Assembly: GCF_030265065.1 (NCBI RefSeq)
Contig: NC_080395.1
Coordinates: 8,054,001 to 8,118,000 of the forward strand
Source: Corythoichthys intestinalis
Taxonomy: Eukaryota > Chordata > Actinopteri > Syngnathiformes > Syngnathidae
Length of the DNA: 64,000 nt
Direction: 5' to 3'
Made by a program: the position numbers and the translations under genes. Positions 1 to 10,335 of the stretch are shown one piece after another. Below the pieces are notes generated by a model. That model was not told where the DNA came from. It saw nothing but the letters and a program-made list of their open reading frames with translations, and ran no database searches. Numbering within the stretch: the first letter of the stretch is position 1; each line of letters opens with the position of its first letter.

Positions 1-310
1 GGTGGATTCTATTTATCATCATCGGTCATTTAGGACAACATTGGATCTTTCAGAGATCCTCACTGAACTTCTGGAGTGAGTTTGCTGCACTGAAAGTAAA
101 GGGGCCGAATAATATTGCACGCCCCACTTTTCAGTTTTTTATTTGTTAAAAAAAGTTTAAATTATCCAATAAATGTTGTTCCACTTCACGATTGTGTCCC
201 ACTTGTTGTTGATTCTTGACAAAAAAATTAAATTTCATATCTTTATGTTTGAAGCCTGAAATGTGGCGAAAGGTTGCAAGATTCAAGGGGGCCGAATACT
301 TTTGCAAGGC
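1..310 (+). mobile_element. 3' end of a Tc1/mariner-type element
   Basis: The segment ends in a terminal-repeat-like stretch (GGGGGCCGAATACTTTTGCA, then AGGCACTGTATA) of the kind that closes fish Tc1-like elements, next to a TA. A degenerate earlier copy of the same motif lies near position 100 (GGGGCCGAATAATATTGCA). The rest of the element lies left of the window. No transposase coding is visible in this part. Confidence 0.55.
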
Positions 311-937
311 ACTGTATATTCACACAACACCAAAGTCACTCACTCACCTTATTGATTAGACGTCATTCTTGGGGAGAAGACCTTAAGTTCGACAACGCAG
401 CACCTCACGAAAATGGCGAGGAGTGGCATATACAATAATTAATAGTGATGCAAGTCAGTAATGTCAATGTTTGTTAGCTAGGTAAACTGCCGTATACTGG
501 CTATTATCATGGTATTGTAACGTTGGTTCCCTACATTATGCATACTTTCTCACATTGCTGAATGTTTGTTGCCACTGTCGCAATTTTATGACGTCAAACT
601 CTACACGCGCTGGATGATCCCTTTGTAGCCACAGCAACCTATCAGATGGGTCAATAATGTGGCCCAGTCTGATCAGGCCCAATTCCGATTTGGACTATTT
701 CTAAGAAAAAAGGGTGAACTGCCAGCCATAAAATTTCGATTTGAGGACTAAACAGATTGGAATCATGTATCCACCCATCCTTCATCATCTCTTTCACGAT
801 CATTGATGGTGATAGAATTGTTAACCCATTGCCACTGACGGCCATCGGTCAGGAAATCATTCTAGGATATTCTACAAACAACTAATAAACAGAAAAACAA
901 GCTTCTGCTGTGCATTGGAATGTGTTTATCACTAGTA

Positions 938-1032
938 GACGTCTAATCCATTTGAACTGGGAGGGATGGCAGCGAATGAATATTCATTCATTTGCTGCCA
1001 TCCCTCCCAGTCCAAACGGATTGAACGTCTAT
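938..1032. repeat. Long near-perfect palindrome
   Basis: The arms GGGAGGGATGGCAGC and GCTGCCATCCCTCCC face each other across an AT-rich centre containing GAATGAATATTCATTC. Degenerate outer arms (GTCTAATCCATTTGAAC and its partner) extend the structure. Related shorter palindromes lie at about 3368-3412. The family also occurs, less symmetric, at 8600-8740 and 36200-36330. It is probably the core of a non-autonomous DNA transposon present in intron 2 of the ancestral zinc-finger unit. Confidence 0.7.
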
Positions 1033-1079
1033 GGCCGGTAGTGGCAGCCAATGCCAAGCAAAGAGGTAATTTTGGGTCA

Positions 1080-1260
1080 TTTAAGGTCATTTAGCCTTTG
1101 ATTCTCAGTTACTTCCTGTTGATTTTGGGGTATTACATGGGTCACTTCCTGTTCTTTAACTCAAGATAAACAGGAAGTGAATCACCCAAATGAATAGCCA
1201 TTGACTCAAACTCAACAGGAAATGACCTGTTAATGCCCTAAAATGAACAGCAAATGACCT
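1080..1260. repeat. Inverted repeat with ACTTCCTGTT / AACAGGAAGT arms
   Basis: Several copies of ACTTCCTGTT on one side are matched by AACAGGAAGT and AACAGGAAATGACCTGTTAA on the other, so the segment can fold into one long hairpin. It carries no coding sequence. It looks like a short palindromic MITE, but no clear TSD is seen. Confidence 0.5.
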
Positions 1261-1989
1261 GTAAATGGCCAGAAAATCAGACAGAACGACTGTGAAATGT
1301 GAATGCTCTGGTTTCGAATGAACAAACGTTCCCTAAGGGGCCGTTTACATGGTGACTCTCCGAGAATACGAAAAATTTCAAATTTGCATTCATATGGGCC
1401 CGTCTCCATTCGAACAATGTCGAAATTCCGCATGTAAACGATGTAGTATTCATGCCAGGCCCTAGGGGGCGGTGCAGATTTACAAGGCGATCGCGAATGA
1501 TGCACTTTGACCCTAACAAGCTCCTCAGCCCGGAAAAAAATATGCCCGCCCACTCGAAGCAATGGCATTTTTCTTTTGTTCAAAAAAGGCAGAACAATGG
1601 AAACATTCAACATATTTAGTTTAAAAATATTATTAAAACAGTAAATTAACGCAGACATTCTGCCATATTTGCTGTTTTTAATGTTTAGTAGCACCGCTGC
1701 TAGGGGTGTGACAAAATATCGAAATGGTGATATATCGTGATACTTTGTATCCCAAAAGGTTATCGATATGCTCCTGCCAAGAATCGATATCGCGTTAAAA
1801 AGGTGTCAATGTTTAAAAAAAATAAATTAAAAAAATTAAAAAGGAACCAACAAGTTGTTATCAAAATCTTCCACCATAATACAACCCCTATCAAAAAGTA
1901 TACAATCAGCAGTCTCGGAGTAGCACTCACTCAGACATTTTATCAGGTAGAACAAACTCCGATAAAAGGCTTGGAAAAATAATGAACTA

Positions 1990-3310
1990 TTTCAAAAGTG
2001 CAACTCTTTAGCATTCAGAAACACTAAAAGAAATGATTAAAAAGCAATGTGGTGGTCAGTAAATGGTAATTTTATAGAGCAAGTGCAGGGAAATATATAT
2101 GGAATCACTCCATTCTGAGGAAAAACAATATGGAATCATGAGAAACAAACAAAGAACTAACAATCAAAACTAGGCTGCAGCTATCGATTATTTTAGTCGT
2201 CGATTAATCGATGAACTAGTTATTTCGAATAAACGAGTAATCGGATAAGGAACATGAAAAATTAAAATCCCTGGGATGAGCCTCAAACGGTATAAAAAAT
2301 GAATAAATGAGGATCTATGTACAACAAAAGAACAAATGGCTAACTTACATAACATTTTATTGCATTTAAGTTAGCTGACGTTTGCCAACTTTAAAATTTT
2401 TTTTTTTTTTTTTTACAAAGCTCTTAACAAATGGTTCAGACTCATATTCGCCTATAAATTAAATTACGAATGCATTAAAAACATTAGCCCAAACAAAAAT
2501 GTAGCTTACGTTGGTCTTAACAGGGAGCAGGTTGATTCAGCCATGTGAAATGAGGCAGACCAGAGGGCAATGTATCCACCCTAATCAATAAGACTAAATT
2601 TAAACACTTTCAAAATAAACCATTACTTTAATTAAACGAATACTCGAAGCAATTTAATTCGAATATTTTATTCTTATCGAATACTCGAGTTAATCGATTA
2701 ATCGTTGCAGCACTAATCAAAACACATCTCTAGTATTTAGTCGCACCACCTCTGGCTTTTATGACAGTTTGCAGTCTCTGAGGCATGGACTTTAGTATTC
2801 TTCATCAATTTGGTTCCAACTCCCTTTGATTGCAGTTGCCAGATCATCCATGCAGGTGCCATGCTGTGGACCATTTTTTCAATTTCCACCACAGGTTATC
2901 AATAGGGTTGGGATGTGGGCTATTTGCAGGCCATGGCATTGCCTGAATGAGTCTTTCTCCAAGGAATGCTTTAACCCTTTTAGCTCTGTGGCATGACGCA
3001 TTGTCATCTTGGAAAATGACAAACATTTTCAATTGAGGGATAAGAAAGCTCTCGAAGATTTAACCACAGCCATCTCCCCAGTGCCTTTGCCTGACATGCA
3101 GCCCCATATCATCAAGGACTAAGTAAATTTCTTCTTCAGGCAATCATCTTTGTAAATCTCACTGGAACGGCACCAAACAAAAGTTCCAGCATCATCACCT
3201 TGTCAAGAGTCAAGAATCTGCATTGGACAAGGTGCCAAGAGTCAAGAATCTGCATTGGACAAGGTGATGATGCTGGAACTTTTGTTTGGTGCTGTTCCAG
3301 TGAGACCTTA
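1990..3310 (-). mobile_element. Decayed Tc1-like transposon, transposase on minus strand
   Basis: The element starts after a TA with TTTCAAAAGTGCAACTC; a second copy starts identically at 40848. A minus-strand frame at 2844-3032 carries the second Asp of the DDE triad (FQDDNASCHRAKRVKAF) and the Glu region (NPIDNLWWKLKK), with Asp where NPIEN is usual. An N-terminal portion (ESRICIGQGDDAGTFVWC) is encoded near 3155-3235. The first half is scrambled by an inverted duplication (3153-3208 against 3255-3307) with a 32-bp tandem repeat at its hinge. The element is inactive. The 545-bp MITE at 2171-2715 sits inside its 3' part. Confidence 0.75.
2171..2715. mobile_element. hAT-type MITE with perfect 8-bp TSD ATCAAAAC
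   Basis: The ends TAGGCTGCAGC and GCAGCACTA are flanked by ATCAAAAC at 2163-2170 and 2716-2723. The interior is rich in TCGATTAATCGA-type motifs and has no coding sequence. The related Tc1 copy at about 40990-41010 shows the same site uninterrupted, which confirms the insertion. Family members also occur at 18342-18919, 40128-40565 and 53348-53919. Confidence 0.85.
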
Positions 3311-4021
3311 AATGGCCCAAAACTACCTAATTGCCTGGCATTGACTGCCACTGACAGCCATCTGCCTTCAATCCGTTTGAAGTGGGAGGGATCCCAGTTC
3401 AAACGGATTAGACGTCTACAATGATAAACTAATTCCAAATCACAATAGAAGCTTGTTTTTCTGTTAATTAGTTGTTTGTAGAATATCCTAGAATGATTTC
3501 CCGACCAATGTATCGATAATTGTATCGCCATATCGTCAGATCATTGTTATCGCGAGCTTTGTATCACAAATCGTATAGTATCGTGAGGTACCAAGAGGTT
3601 CCCACTCCTAACCGCTGCACACGCCCAATGTGACATGTACGAGTGCTGACGTTATCGGCACAGTCTTGCGCCGCGGGAGCTTTTGATATTCATGCGAAGC
3701 AAGCCCCCCTCAATCCCCCGCAATCGGATTCTTCCACTTTAGAGGCAGGATTCAGAATTTTTCGTCTTCGCCGACACCATATGCACACGAGACCATTCCG
3801 CTACTCAGTCATTGCCAAAGAGAGCCACACAGTTTTTCGACCTCTCTATCAACTCTCTCCTTCGATCTCTTTGTTTTTGGATTTAACTATCAAATGGATT
3901 ATTTTTCGTTTCCTCATTTGCTCGCGTTTGGATTACGTTTTGTTGGACTAAACAAGTCTTTTTTGGGGCTGGCTGAGGAAAACAAGGAAGAGCGTTGAGC
4001 TGGGCTTTTTACGTTTTGGAA

Positions 4022-4135
4022 CCTACAGACACCTTTTTAAAACGATATCTCAATTCTTGGCAGAGCGTATCGATAACCTTTTGGGACACAAAGTATCACA
4101 ATTTATCACTATTTTGATATTTAGTCCCACCCCTA
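4022..4135 (-). mobile_element. Terminal fragment of the TAGGGGTG-family hAT element
   Basis: This is the reverse complement of 1701-1813 with few differences, ending in CCCACCCCTA. The opposite end of this copy was not found, so it is a truncated insertion in intron 2 of gene E. Confidence 0.6.
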
Positions 4136-4668
4136 TTGAAATTCACAGCAGAAAGAATAGCTCGTTTTTTTTCTGTAGAATATCCTTGAATGATTTCCTG
4201 ACCTACGAGTCGATAATTGTTGTATCGCCATATTGCGAGATCATCGTTATCGTGAACTTTGTATGGCAAGTCAGATTCAACCCTTAAATACCTGCAACAT
4301 GAAGCAATTATCAGAGAAACCCAAATTTTGAAAAATAAGGTCCTAATGAAACCTTTTTTTCACATTTGTAGAAAGAAAAGTCCAAATGAAAATGTGTAAT
4401 AAGCGCTCTAATGTCTATAACCCTTGCTAAATCTTTTTTTTTTCCTCATGGAACCTGCAGATGCATGTGTTGACTTGCATCCATCATTTTATTTTCAAAA
4501 AGAAATGTCAAAATTCTGAATTAGTCTCAAAATCATGAAATTTTAGGTGCATCAAATGTGATACATTTGGCAATAAAGGGATATGGGAATTTTGCCGTAC
4601 AGTCACAATCACATCAAATCAAGTCTGATATTGCATAAAAAGTAAAATTACCCATGACGTGATCTTAC

Positions 4669-4770
4669 CCTCATTCTCTTTTGTTTTCCAGTTGCTCGTC
4701 GTGGCCTGGATTTCCTCTCCTCATCTTCCACGTCCCTACTGTTTAGCTTAATGTTCTTGATTGGGTTGGC
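4669..4770 (-). CDS. Zinc-finger gene E, exon 2
   Basis: On the minus strand, a TTTTGAAG acceptor is followed by 102 bases and a GTAAG donor. The exon is one open frame of 34 codons (ANPIKNIKLNSRDVEDEE, then RKSRPRRATGKQKRMR), basic at the end. It ends ATGAGG directly before the donor, as do the paralogous exons at 8253, 17503 and 35853. There is no earlier in-frame ATG in the exon, so translation probably starts at that ATG (4672-4674) and the upstream frame is 5' leader. The frame continuity is still notable, because it is lost in copies A and B. The terminal exon of this gene is outside the window. The exon assignment rests on paralogy, not transcripts. Confidence 0.6.
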
Positions 4771-5042
4771 CTTCAAAACAAGTCGAAAAGCGTCTCTTAC
4801 AAATAAATGTAATCACTCTAATGTTAACTGAGCGACCCCCTCCCCCTTATAACAAAATTTACAATTTGGAAGTGGCATTAAACTAAAGCAATCGAAATGC
4901 ATTCACGTGTCTTGGCTAGCGAGCTATGCTGAACAAAACGAAGTTATGTTAGCCTGCAAAGCTTCAACATTAAGCCAAACGACTTCTACTAAGCGTTAAT
5001 ATGGGACGTTTTAGCCCACCAAATTCTTATTTTAGTACTTAC

Positions 5043-5140
5043 CCGATGAGAATACTTTGAAGGAGCTCGTTTGGTTAGGAGGTGGGAACACGAAAGAACC
5101 ACAAGTCCCGTGTAGAGCAAGAGAAAGCGCTTCCGAGTGA
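5043..5140 (-). other. Zinc-finger gene E, exon 1 (5' UTR)
   Basis: This is the minus-strand counterpart of exon 1 of copies A, B and C. It carries an ETS-like CGGAAGCG near its start and the shared string AACGAGCTCCTTCAAAG, and ends TCATCGG/GTAAGT. It contains no ATG, so it is non-coding leader. Intron 1 to exon 2 is 272 bp, close to 258 bp in B and C. The transcription start is not directly visible; the upper limit is set by homology. Confidence 0.6.
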
Positions 5141-5394
5141 ACCTACACCGCCATCTGCTGGGTTGACGGTTTGGCGAGAGATCCGGTTCTGAATGTCACT
5201 ACCCGATCGTGACGGCCTACCGGATCGCGACGGACTACTACTGCGCTTGCGCAAACCGATATGTACGTTTTGATTTAAAAAAAAAAAAAAAAAAAACATC
5301 AAATGACGATGCCATAGATAGAAGTAGTGATGGCAACTTGAAACTGAAACTTCAAAACCCGCTCCGAACCGATGACGTATATTTTCAGTGAACC
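5141..5394. promoter_or_regulatory. Shared divergent promoter of genes E and A
   Basis: About 250 bp separate exon 1 of E (minus) from exon 1 of A (plus). The segment has no TATA box. It holds the NRF1-like palindrome TGCGCTTGCGCA at 5242-5253, several CpGs, and a CRE-like TGACGTA close to the A start. ETS-like CCGGAAGC sites lie at both exon starts. The A-proximal part matches the promoters of B (16890-17150) and C (33240-33492). The E-proximal part is not found in B or C. A poly-A run lies at 5278-5297. Bidirectional use is inferred from layout. Confidence 0.55.
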
Positions 5395-5489
5395 ACTGCT
5401 CCGGAAGCACTCTCTCTTGACCGGGTCTTGCTGTTCTTTCGTGTTTCCTTCTCCTAACCAAACGAGCTCCTTTAAAGTATTCTCATCGG
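5395..5489 (+). other. Zinc-finger gene A, exon 1 (5' UTR)
   Basis: The exon opens around CTGCTCCGGAAGCACTCTCT, contains no ATG and ends TCATCGG/GTAAGTACC. It is nearly the same as exon 1 of B and C and the mirror copy E. The start is set by homology. The following intron is about 2.8 kb instead of about 258 bp because a hAT element landed in it. Confidence 0.6.
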
Positions 5490-5632
5490 GTAAGTACCGA
5501 AGTAAGAATTGAGTGGACTAAAACGTCCCATTTTAAGGCTTAGTGGAAGTTGTATGGCTTTATGTTGAAGCTTTCCAGGCTAACATAACTTCGTTTTCTT
5601 TAGCATAGCTTGCTAGCCAAGACACGTTAACG

Positions 5633-8121
5633 CAGGTGTCGGGAACCTTTTTGGCTGAGAGAGCCATAAACAACATTTTTTTTTTTAAATGCAATTGCCT
5701 GAAAGCCATACAATATGTTTAAAACTAAAAAATACCAGTAATGTGTGCATTTTATGTAATTTCAACATTTTAAAAGTACAATAAGTCTCTGAATTCTTTT
5801 TAATAACATTGTTATGCTGTTGATAATCAATGATGAGTATTTCTTACCATTAATGCGACTTCTGGTGCTGCATGGTGTTACTAATGGCTTTGTAGTCTGG
5901 TTCATACTTGATAAGGTTAAGCGTCATGCAGGTATTGAGAAACTTAGGATACGTCTCTTTTCACGTTCACGGAGAAGCGACACGAATCCTCTTGTTGGTT
6001 CCAACCATACACTGAGCACCATCAGTGCACACCGAAACAAGTTTGTCCATTGGTAGATTTTTTTTTTCTTTAGCGAACTCAATGAAGGACTTAAATGAAT
6101 CCTCCCCTCTTGTTGTCCATTGCATAGCCAAAACTGCCAGACTTTCCTCATGTAGTGTGTCACCGATAGTGTTGTCACAGATTACTTGAAAAAGTAATTT
6201 AATTACTGATTACGCCTCAAAAAAGTAATCTTGTTACTTTACTGATTACTTCTTTATCAAAGTAACTAAGTTACTTTAAAAGTAATTTGTCACTTACTTT
6301 ATACCCATTTTTCTCCCTTTGCTGCCTCAACATAAGAATGACAACAGAAAACTGTCATCACATGTAATTGACTTTCCGATGATTGAATTTAAAGGGGAAT
6401 AACAGAATTTGGCGCTAGCTTAGCCACTCCGGAGCCCTGAAACTAACAAATATCTGACAAACTGCTTGAAACTTGTTGAAATCAACTCCACCGACCAATT
6501 AAACCCCGCTAATTCTAAGATTAAGCATAATGTCAAAACTTCTGAATTTCGGGTTCTGGTTAACAGCATATCAGTGCCAATGTAAAACAATGCAAACTGA
6601 CTGCTTAAAATTGCAAATGTGGTGGCGGGCGCGGATGCGCGTCCACAACCCGGAAGTACTCCTCTCAACACACACGCGGTCAATTTGGCCACAAAACGTG
6701 GCGGCAACTAAGCACTTTACACTCAATCGGACTTACAACACATCCCACAGATGCTAAACGAACACATCACCTCACGGCATAAATGTGCAACACACATATG
6801 ATGTAAACAAAGCTTGCCAACTTGGAGCGACAACTGCCCGTCGTTGCTACAGCAAAGCTACGAAACGGCCACGCATATAGGAAGTTCAACCTTTTGCTGA
6901 TACCCTCCAGAATGAAGGAAAAATACTCACCTTCATTCATGGATATCCAAAGATCAACATTCCCTCAACACTCGCCCTGAAGGCCCACGCCTTCAGTCCA
7001 CCAACACATGTGACACGAGACCAAAACAGGAAATAGCTAAGAGGATGTCATGGAAACACGTACCAGGAACCTTTTATTTTAGCATTTTCTATTCAAAATG
7101 CTCTTCGTACATGACTAAAATAATCTTCATTTTACATACGTTATGAGGCAATGAAAAAATAGTAACGCAGAGACACTAAGGAAACTAACTTCAATCAGAT
7201 TACTGGTGTAGAAAAATGAACATGTTAGATTACTCGTTACTGAAAAAAGTAATCAGATTACAGTGACGCGTTACTAACTAACCAGTGACAACACTGGTCA
7301 CTGACAACATACCTTGCGATCACGCTGAACTGTGATAAATTGCTTACGTTCGTTGACTCATCCAAAGCGAGTGGAAACAAATGGAGCCGAATTTATGTCC
7401 TTCACTTGCGTTGCCTCAATTTGATTTGTTTTGACATCATGATGATACAATTGTGAACAGTTCTTGCTGACAGGGGCATGTCTTTTATCCGTTTAATGAT
7501 CTTGCTTTTATCCGAAAAGTCGTCCAAAAGTTCATTGCTTTCCGTTACTCACAATTGCTAAAGCCCCAGCGAAGCTAGCTGAATTCCAGTCACCTTGTTT
7601 GTTCCAAACATGGAGTTGCAACTGACTAGCATGCACTCTTGTAAGAAGCTCTTGACATCCTTTCTTCCTGTTGTCCCCTGCCGGATATTTCGATGCAAAT
7701 GAAGTATGGCGGGTGTCGAAGTGCCGCTTTATATTTGACCTTTTCACAGATGCAATTTTATCATTGCATATTAGACACACCGCAGAACCTGCTCTCTCCA
7801 CAAAGGCAAATTCCTCTGTCCATTCCTGCTGAAAAGAACAATACTCCTCGTCTTTTTTTTTTTTTTTGCCATCTTCTCAAAAGGGTTTTTAAAATTAGCG
7901 GGGAAAACAAAACTAAAACCGTGGGAAAATTACTACGCACATGCGCACATCAGCCGCTCTTTTTGACAGCAAAATACGGCGACCCCACTCGATCTGTGTC
8001 TGCCTCATCTTCGTTGCCAATTTTTTTTTTTTTTTTTTAGAATTAGAGATTTGTCTGCGAGCCAGATGCGGCCTTCAAAAGAGCCAGATATGGCTCGCGA
8101 GCCATAGGTTCCCGACCCATG
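5633..8121 (-). mobile_element. hAT transposon (GTF2IRD2/ZBED-like transposase, decayed) in intron 1 of A
   Basis: The terminal repeats CAGGTGTCGGGAACC and GGTTCCCGACCCATG are flanked by CGTTAACG (5625-5632) and CATTAACA (8122-8129), an 8-bp TSD differing only by two CpG-type transitions. The transposase runs on the minus strand. A BED-type finger (CLICNDK, then HFDTRH) is at about 7650-7790. DELLDDFSDKSK-like sequence lies near 7500, and a C-terminal piece containing GFVSLLREREKR near 5950. Several frame changes and the nested element at 6167-7296 make it inactive. Paralogous introns in B, C and E lack it, giving clean empty sites. Confidence 0.8.
6167..7296. mobile_element. Non-autonomous hAT-type element nested in the 5633 hAT
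   Basis: The ends TAGTGTTGTCA and TGACAACACTG are flanked by GTCACCGA (6159-6166) and GTCACTGA (7297-7304). Subterminal GTAATCAGATTAC-type repeats occur at both sides, a pattern common in fish. There is no transposase, so it must have been moved in trans. It splits the transposase of the host hAT. Confidence 0.8.
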
Positions 8122-8252
8122 CATTAACACATTTCGATTACTTTGACTTTATGGTAGTTGTAAATTTTGTTTTTAAAGGTCGGGGGGTCGCTCGGTTAAC
8201 ATTATAGTGATTACATTTAATTGTATGAGACTCTTTTTGACTTGTCTTACAG

Positions 8253-8380
8253 ATGCGACAAAATAATCCTGACCGAAGGGGGACGCAATCAAAAACATCA
8301 AGCTAAAGAGTACAGACGTGGATGATGAAGACAGGGAATCCAGGTCACGAAGAGAAACTGAAAAACAAAAGAAAATGAGG
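8253..8380 (+). CDS. Zinc-finger gene A, exon 2
   Basis: A TCTTACAG acceptor and an ATGAGG/GTAAG donor bound this exon. The ATG at 8375-8377 is two codons before the donor and in phase with the terminal exon, giving M-R-Y-P-A-D-V-T. An in-frame upstream ATG at 8318 would add an acidic-to-basic 19-residue leader (MDDEDRESRSRRETEKQKK). The ATG at the very 5' end opens a different, quickly closed frame. Compared with E and C, this exon and B's carry about 27 extra bases at the 5' side. The conserved late ATG is the likelier start because all four copies keep it. Confidence 0.55.
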
Positions 8381-9554
8381 GTAAGAGCACTACGAGTTGT
8401 TTTACTTTTTATGCAATATCAGACTTTCTTTGATGTGACTGTGATCAGTGTGACTGTAGGGCAAATTCCCAAATCTGTCTTTCCATACAAAGCTCACAAT
8501 AGTGAAGATCTCACGATATGGTGATACAACAAATACATGGGTCGTGAAATCATTTCAGGATATTCTACAGAAAAAACAAGCTATTTTCATCCTTCTGTTG
8601 TGAATTTCAATGAGTTCATCACTCTTAGACATCCAATCCATTTGACCTGGGAAGGTGGCAGTTCGTTCATTTGCTGACATCCCTCCTACTTCACTTCAAT
8701 GGCAGCCAGTGAGTTAACAATGCTATCTATCATCATGGCAGTGAAAGAGTTGATGAAAGATCGGTGTCAGTAATAAAGTGTATTTACCAAATCTACAGCT
8801 AAAGGGTTCTTAAGGCCAAATTATCCCGGCTCCGCCAAGATGGAGCGGTGGAGCAAATCCGTTTCCATTCTATCAAATTGCCACTCCTCGCCATCTTGGT
8901 GAGGTGCCGCGTTGTCGGACACAAGCAGTGGGCGAACGGTAGTGTTGTCCCCAAGAATGCAGTCTAATAATTCTTAAAAGTAATTGAGTTACTTTTGTTG
9001 TTGTTGTGTATGTTGTATATACCTCTACCAGGCATGTGCCCGTATGATAACCTTAAGCCAAAATATCACGATAATGCACTGTTTTTCAACCTTTTCTGAG
9101 TCACGGCACGAATTTGCATTGGAAAAAAATTTCGCAGCACACCACAAAACAAAAATGCTCCAAAATTACTTTCTGTAAAGTATATTTAATAATAAAATCT
9201 TAAAATTTATACCTACTCAGTGTGAAACTTGAGCCAGTTTCGACGAACACAAGGCCGATATCCTGCCAGGAATTATCGTCAATAAACAAAAAAAAACATT
9301 TGTCTTAAGACCACTCAACATTTGTCGAAATAAATTAAACAGAACTAAAAAAAATGTCTTCGTCAGGTTATAACAAAATTTGATAATAATGGAGCCTTCC
9401 TTCAGGTATAACACTCAAAAAAAAAAAGCCGAACTCAAAAAAACAAAACAAACAAAAAAAACTTTCTACCTCGATTATGATGAGTGTATGATTATCTGAA
9501 AAATGTCTATACGCTGCAAATAAAAATATTTATAAATAATGTAAAAAATAAATA
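8381..9554 (+). other. Intron 2 of gene A, first part
   Basis: The start is homologous to intron 2 of E, B and C. Positions 8490-8760 are an old fragment of the TAGGGGTG hAT family. Around 9080-9440 is a hAT-like MITE end (CACTGTTTTTCAACC, then GAGTCACGGCAC). No coding sequence is seen. Confidence 0.5.
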
Positions 9555-10239
9555 CAGTGGTATGAAAAAGTATATGAACCTTTTGGAATTTCTCACATTT
9601 CTGCATAAAATCACCATCAAATGTTATCTGATCTTCATCAAAATCACACAGATGAAAAAAATGTGTCTGCTTTAACTAAAGCCGCCCAAACATTTATAGG
9701 TTTTCATATTTTAATGAGGATAGTATGCAAACTATGACAGAAGGGGGGAAAAATAAGTGAACCCTCTGCCTAAGGAGACTTAAAGAGCAATTGAAACCTA
9801 TTTTTACCAAACAATTTAAGTCAGGTGTGTGCCCAATAACTAATGAGTGCTTTAAAGCTGCCCTGCCAACTATAAAACGCACACCAGGTAAGAATTGTTT
9901 TGATGAGAAGCATTCTCTAAAACCCTGGACGTTCATCAGTCGACAGTCAAAGAAGTTTTCTACAAATGGAGAGAGTTTGGCACTGATTGTTGAAAATTGG
10001 TTTGAATTGCTCTTTAAGTCTCCCTAGGTAGAGGGTTCACTTATTTTTCCCCCTTCAGTCATTGTTTGCATACTTTCCTCATTAAAATATGAAAACCTGT
10101 AAATGTTGGGGTGGTTTTAGTTAAAGCAGACCCTGTTGATTCATCTGTGTGATTTTGACAAAGCTCAGATCACATTTGATGGAGATTTTATGAAAGAAAG
10201 TGAGAAATTCAAAAAGGTTGATACTTTTTCATACCACTG
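9555..10239. mobile_element. Non-autonomous Tc1/mariner-type element with long terminal repeats
   Basis: The ends CAGTGGTATGAAAAAGTAT and its inverted partner lie next to TA on the left. The inverted repeats extend for roughly 200 bp, including the GTCTGCTTTAACTAAA block. The centre carries a short remnant but no transposase. Copy B has the same element at the same place (20186-23677) with the same flank downstream, so it inserted before A and B separated. Confidence 0.75.
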
Positions 10240-10335
10240 GACATTTTAAATAAATGCAAGTCATGAGCCGATCACACGTGCGTTTGAAGGGATAAAAATG
10301 GGCTGGCACATTCAGCAAGTGAAAAGAGGTTAGCC

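Larger units (their letters stand above)
1701..3610. mobile_element. hAT-type element with perfect 8-bp TSD ACCGCTGC
   Basis: The ends TAGGGGTGTGAC and CCCACTCCTA are flanked by ACCGCTGC at 1693-1700 and 3611-3618. The 5' end is followed by a TATCGAT-rich region that also occurs inverted at 4022-4135, a fragment of a second copy. The element has no intact transposase and hosts a Tc1-type element from 1990. Fragments of the same family sit in intron 2 of E, A and C, so the family was present before the genes duplicated. Confidence 0.75.
1337..3790. mobile_element. Decayed hAT-like host element with facing terminal repeats
   Basis: The left end GGGGCCGTTTACATGGTGAC, followed by GAATACGAAAAATTT, is matched in inverted orientation near 3740-3790 (AATTTTTCGTCTTCG, then CACCATATGCACACG). 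I infer one old element later split by the 1701-3610 insertion. The TSD is not convincing, so the outer limits are approximate. The interior 1560-1690 and 3611-3740 has no reading frame I recognise. Confidence 0.35.
311..4668 (-). other. Intron 2 of zinc-finger gene E, filled with transposons
   Basis: Read on the minus strand, several blocks match intron 2 of copies A and C in the same order. Positions 4140-4290 match 8490-8620 and 36060-36190. Positions 600-860 match about 8700-8800. Positions 370-430 match 8870-8950 and 39450-39500 (the block around TGCCACTCCTCGCCAT). Gene E therefore continues leftward and its terminal exon should lie beyond position 1. Between these blocks the intron is occupied by inserted elements listed separately. 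The stretch 4291-4668 is low-complexity intron with no element I can name. Confidence 0.55.

Noticed and set aside
1230-1694. 154-codon minus frame
   Set aside because: It runs through an inverted repeat and a hAT end; the composition is not protein-like and no paralogue keeps it.
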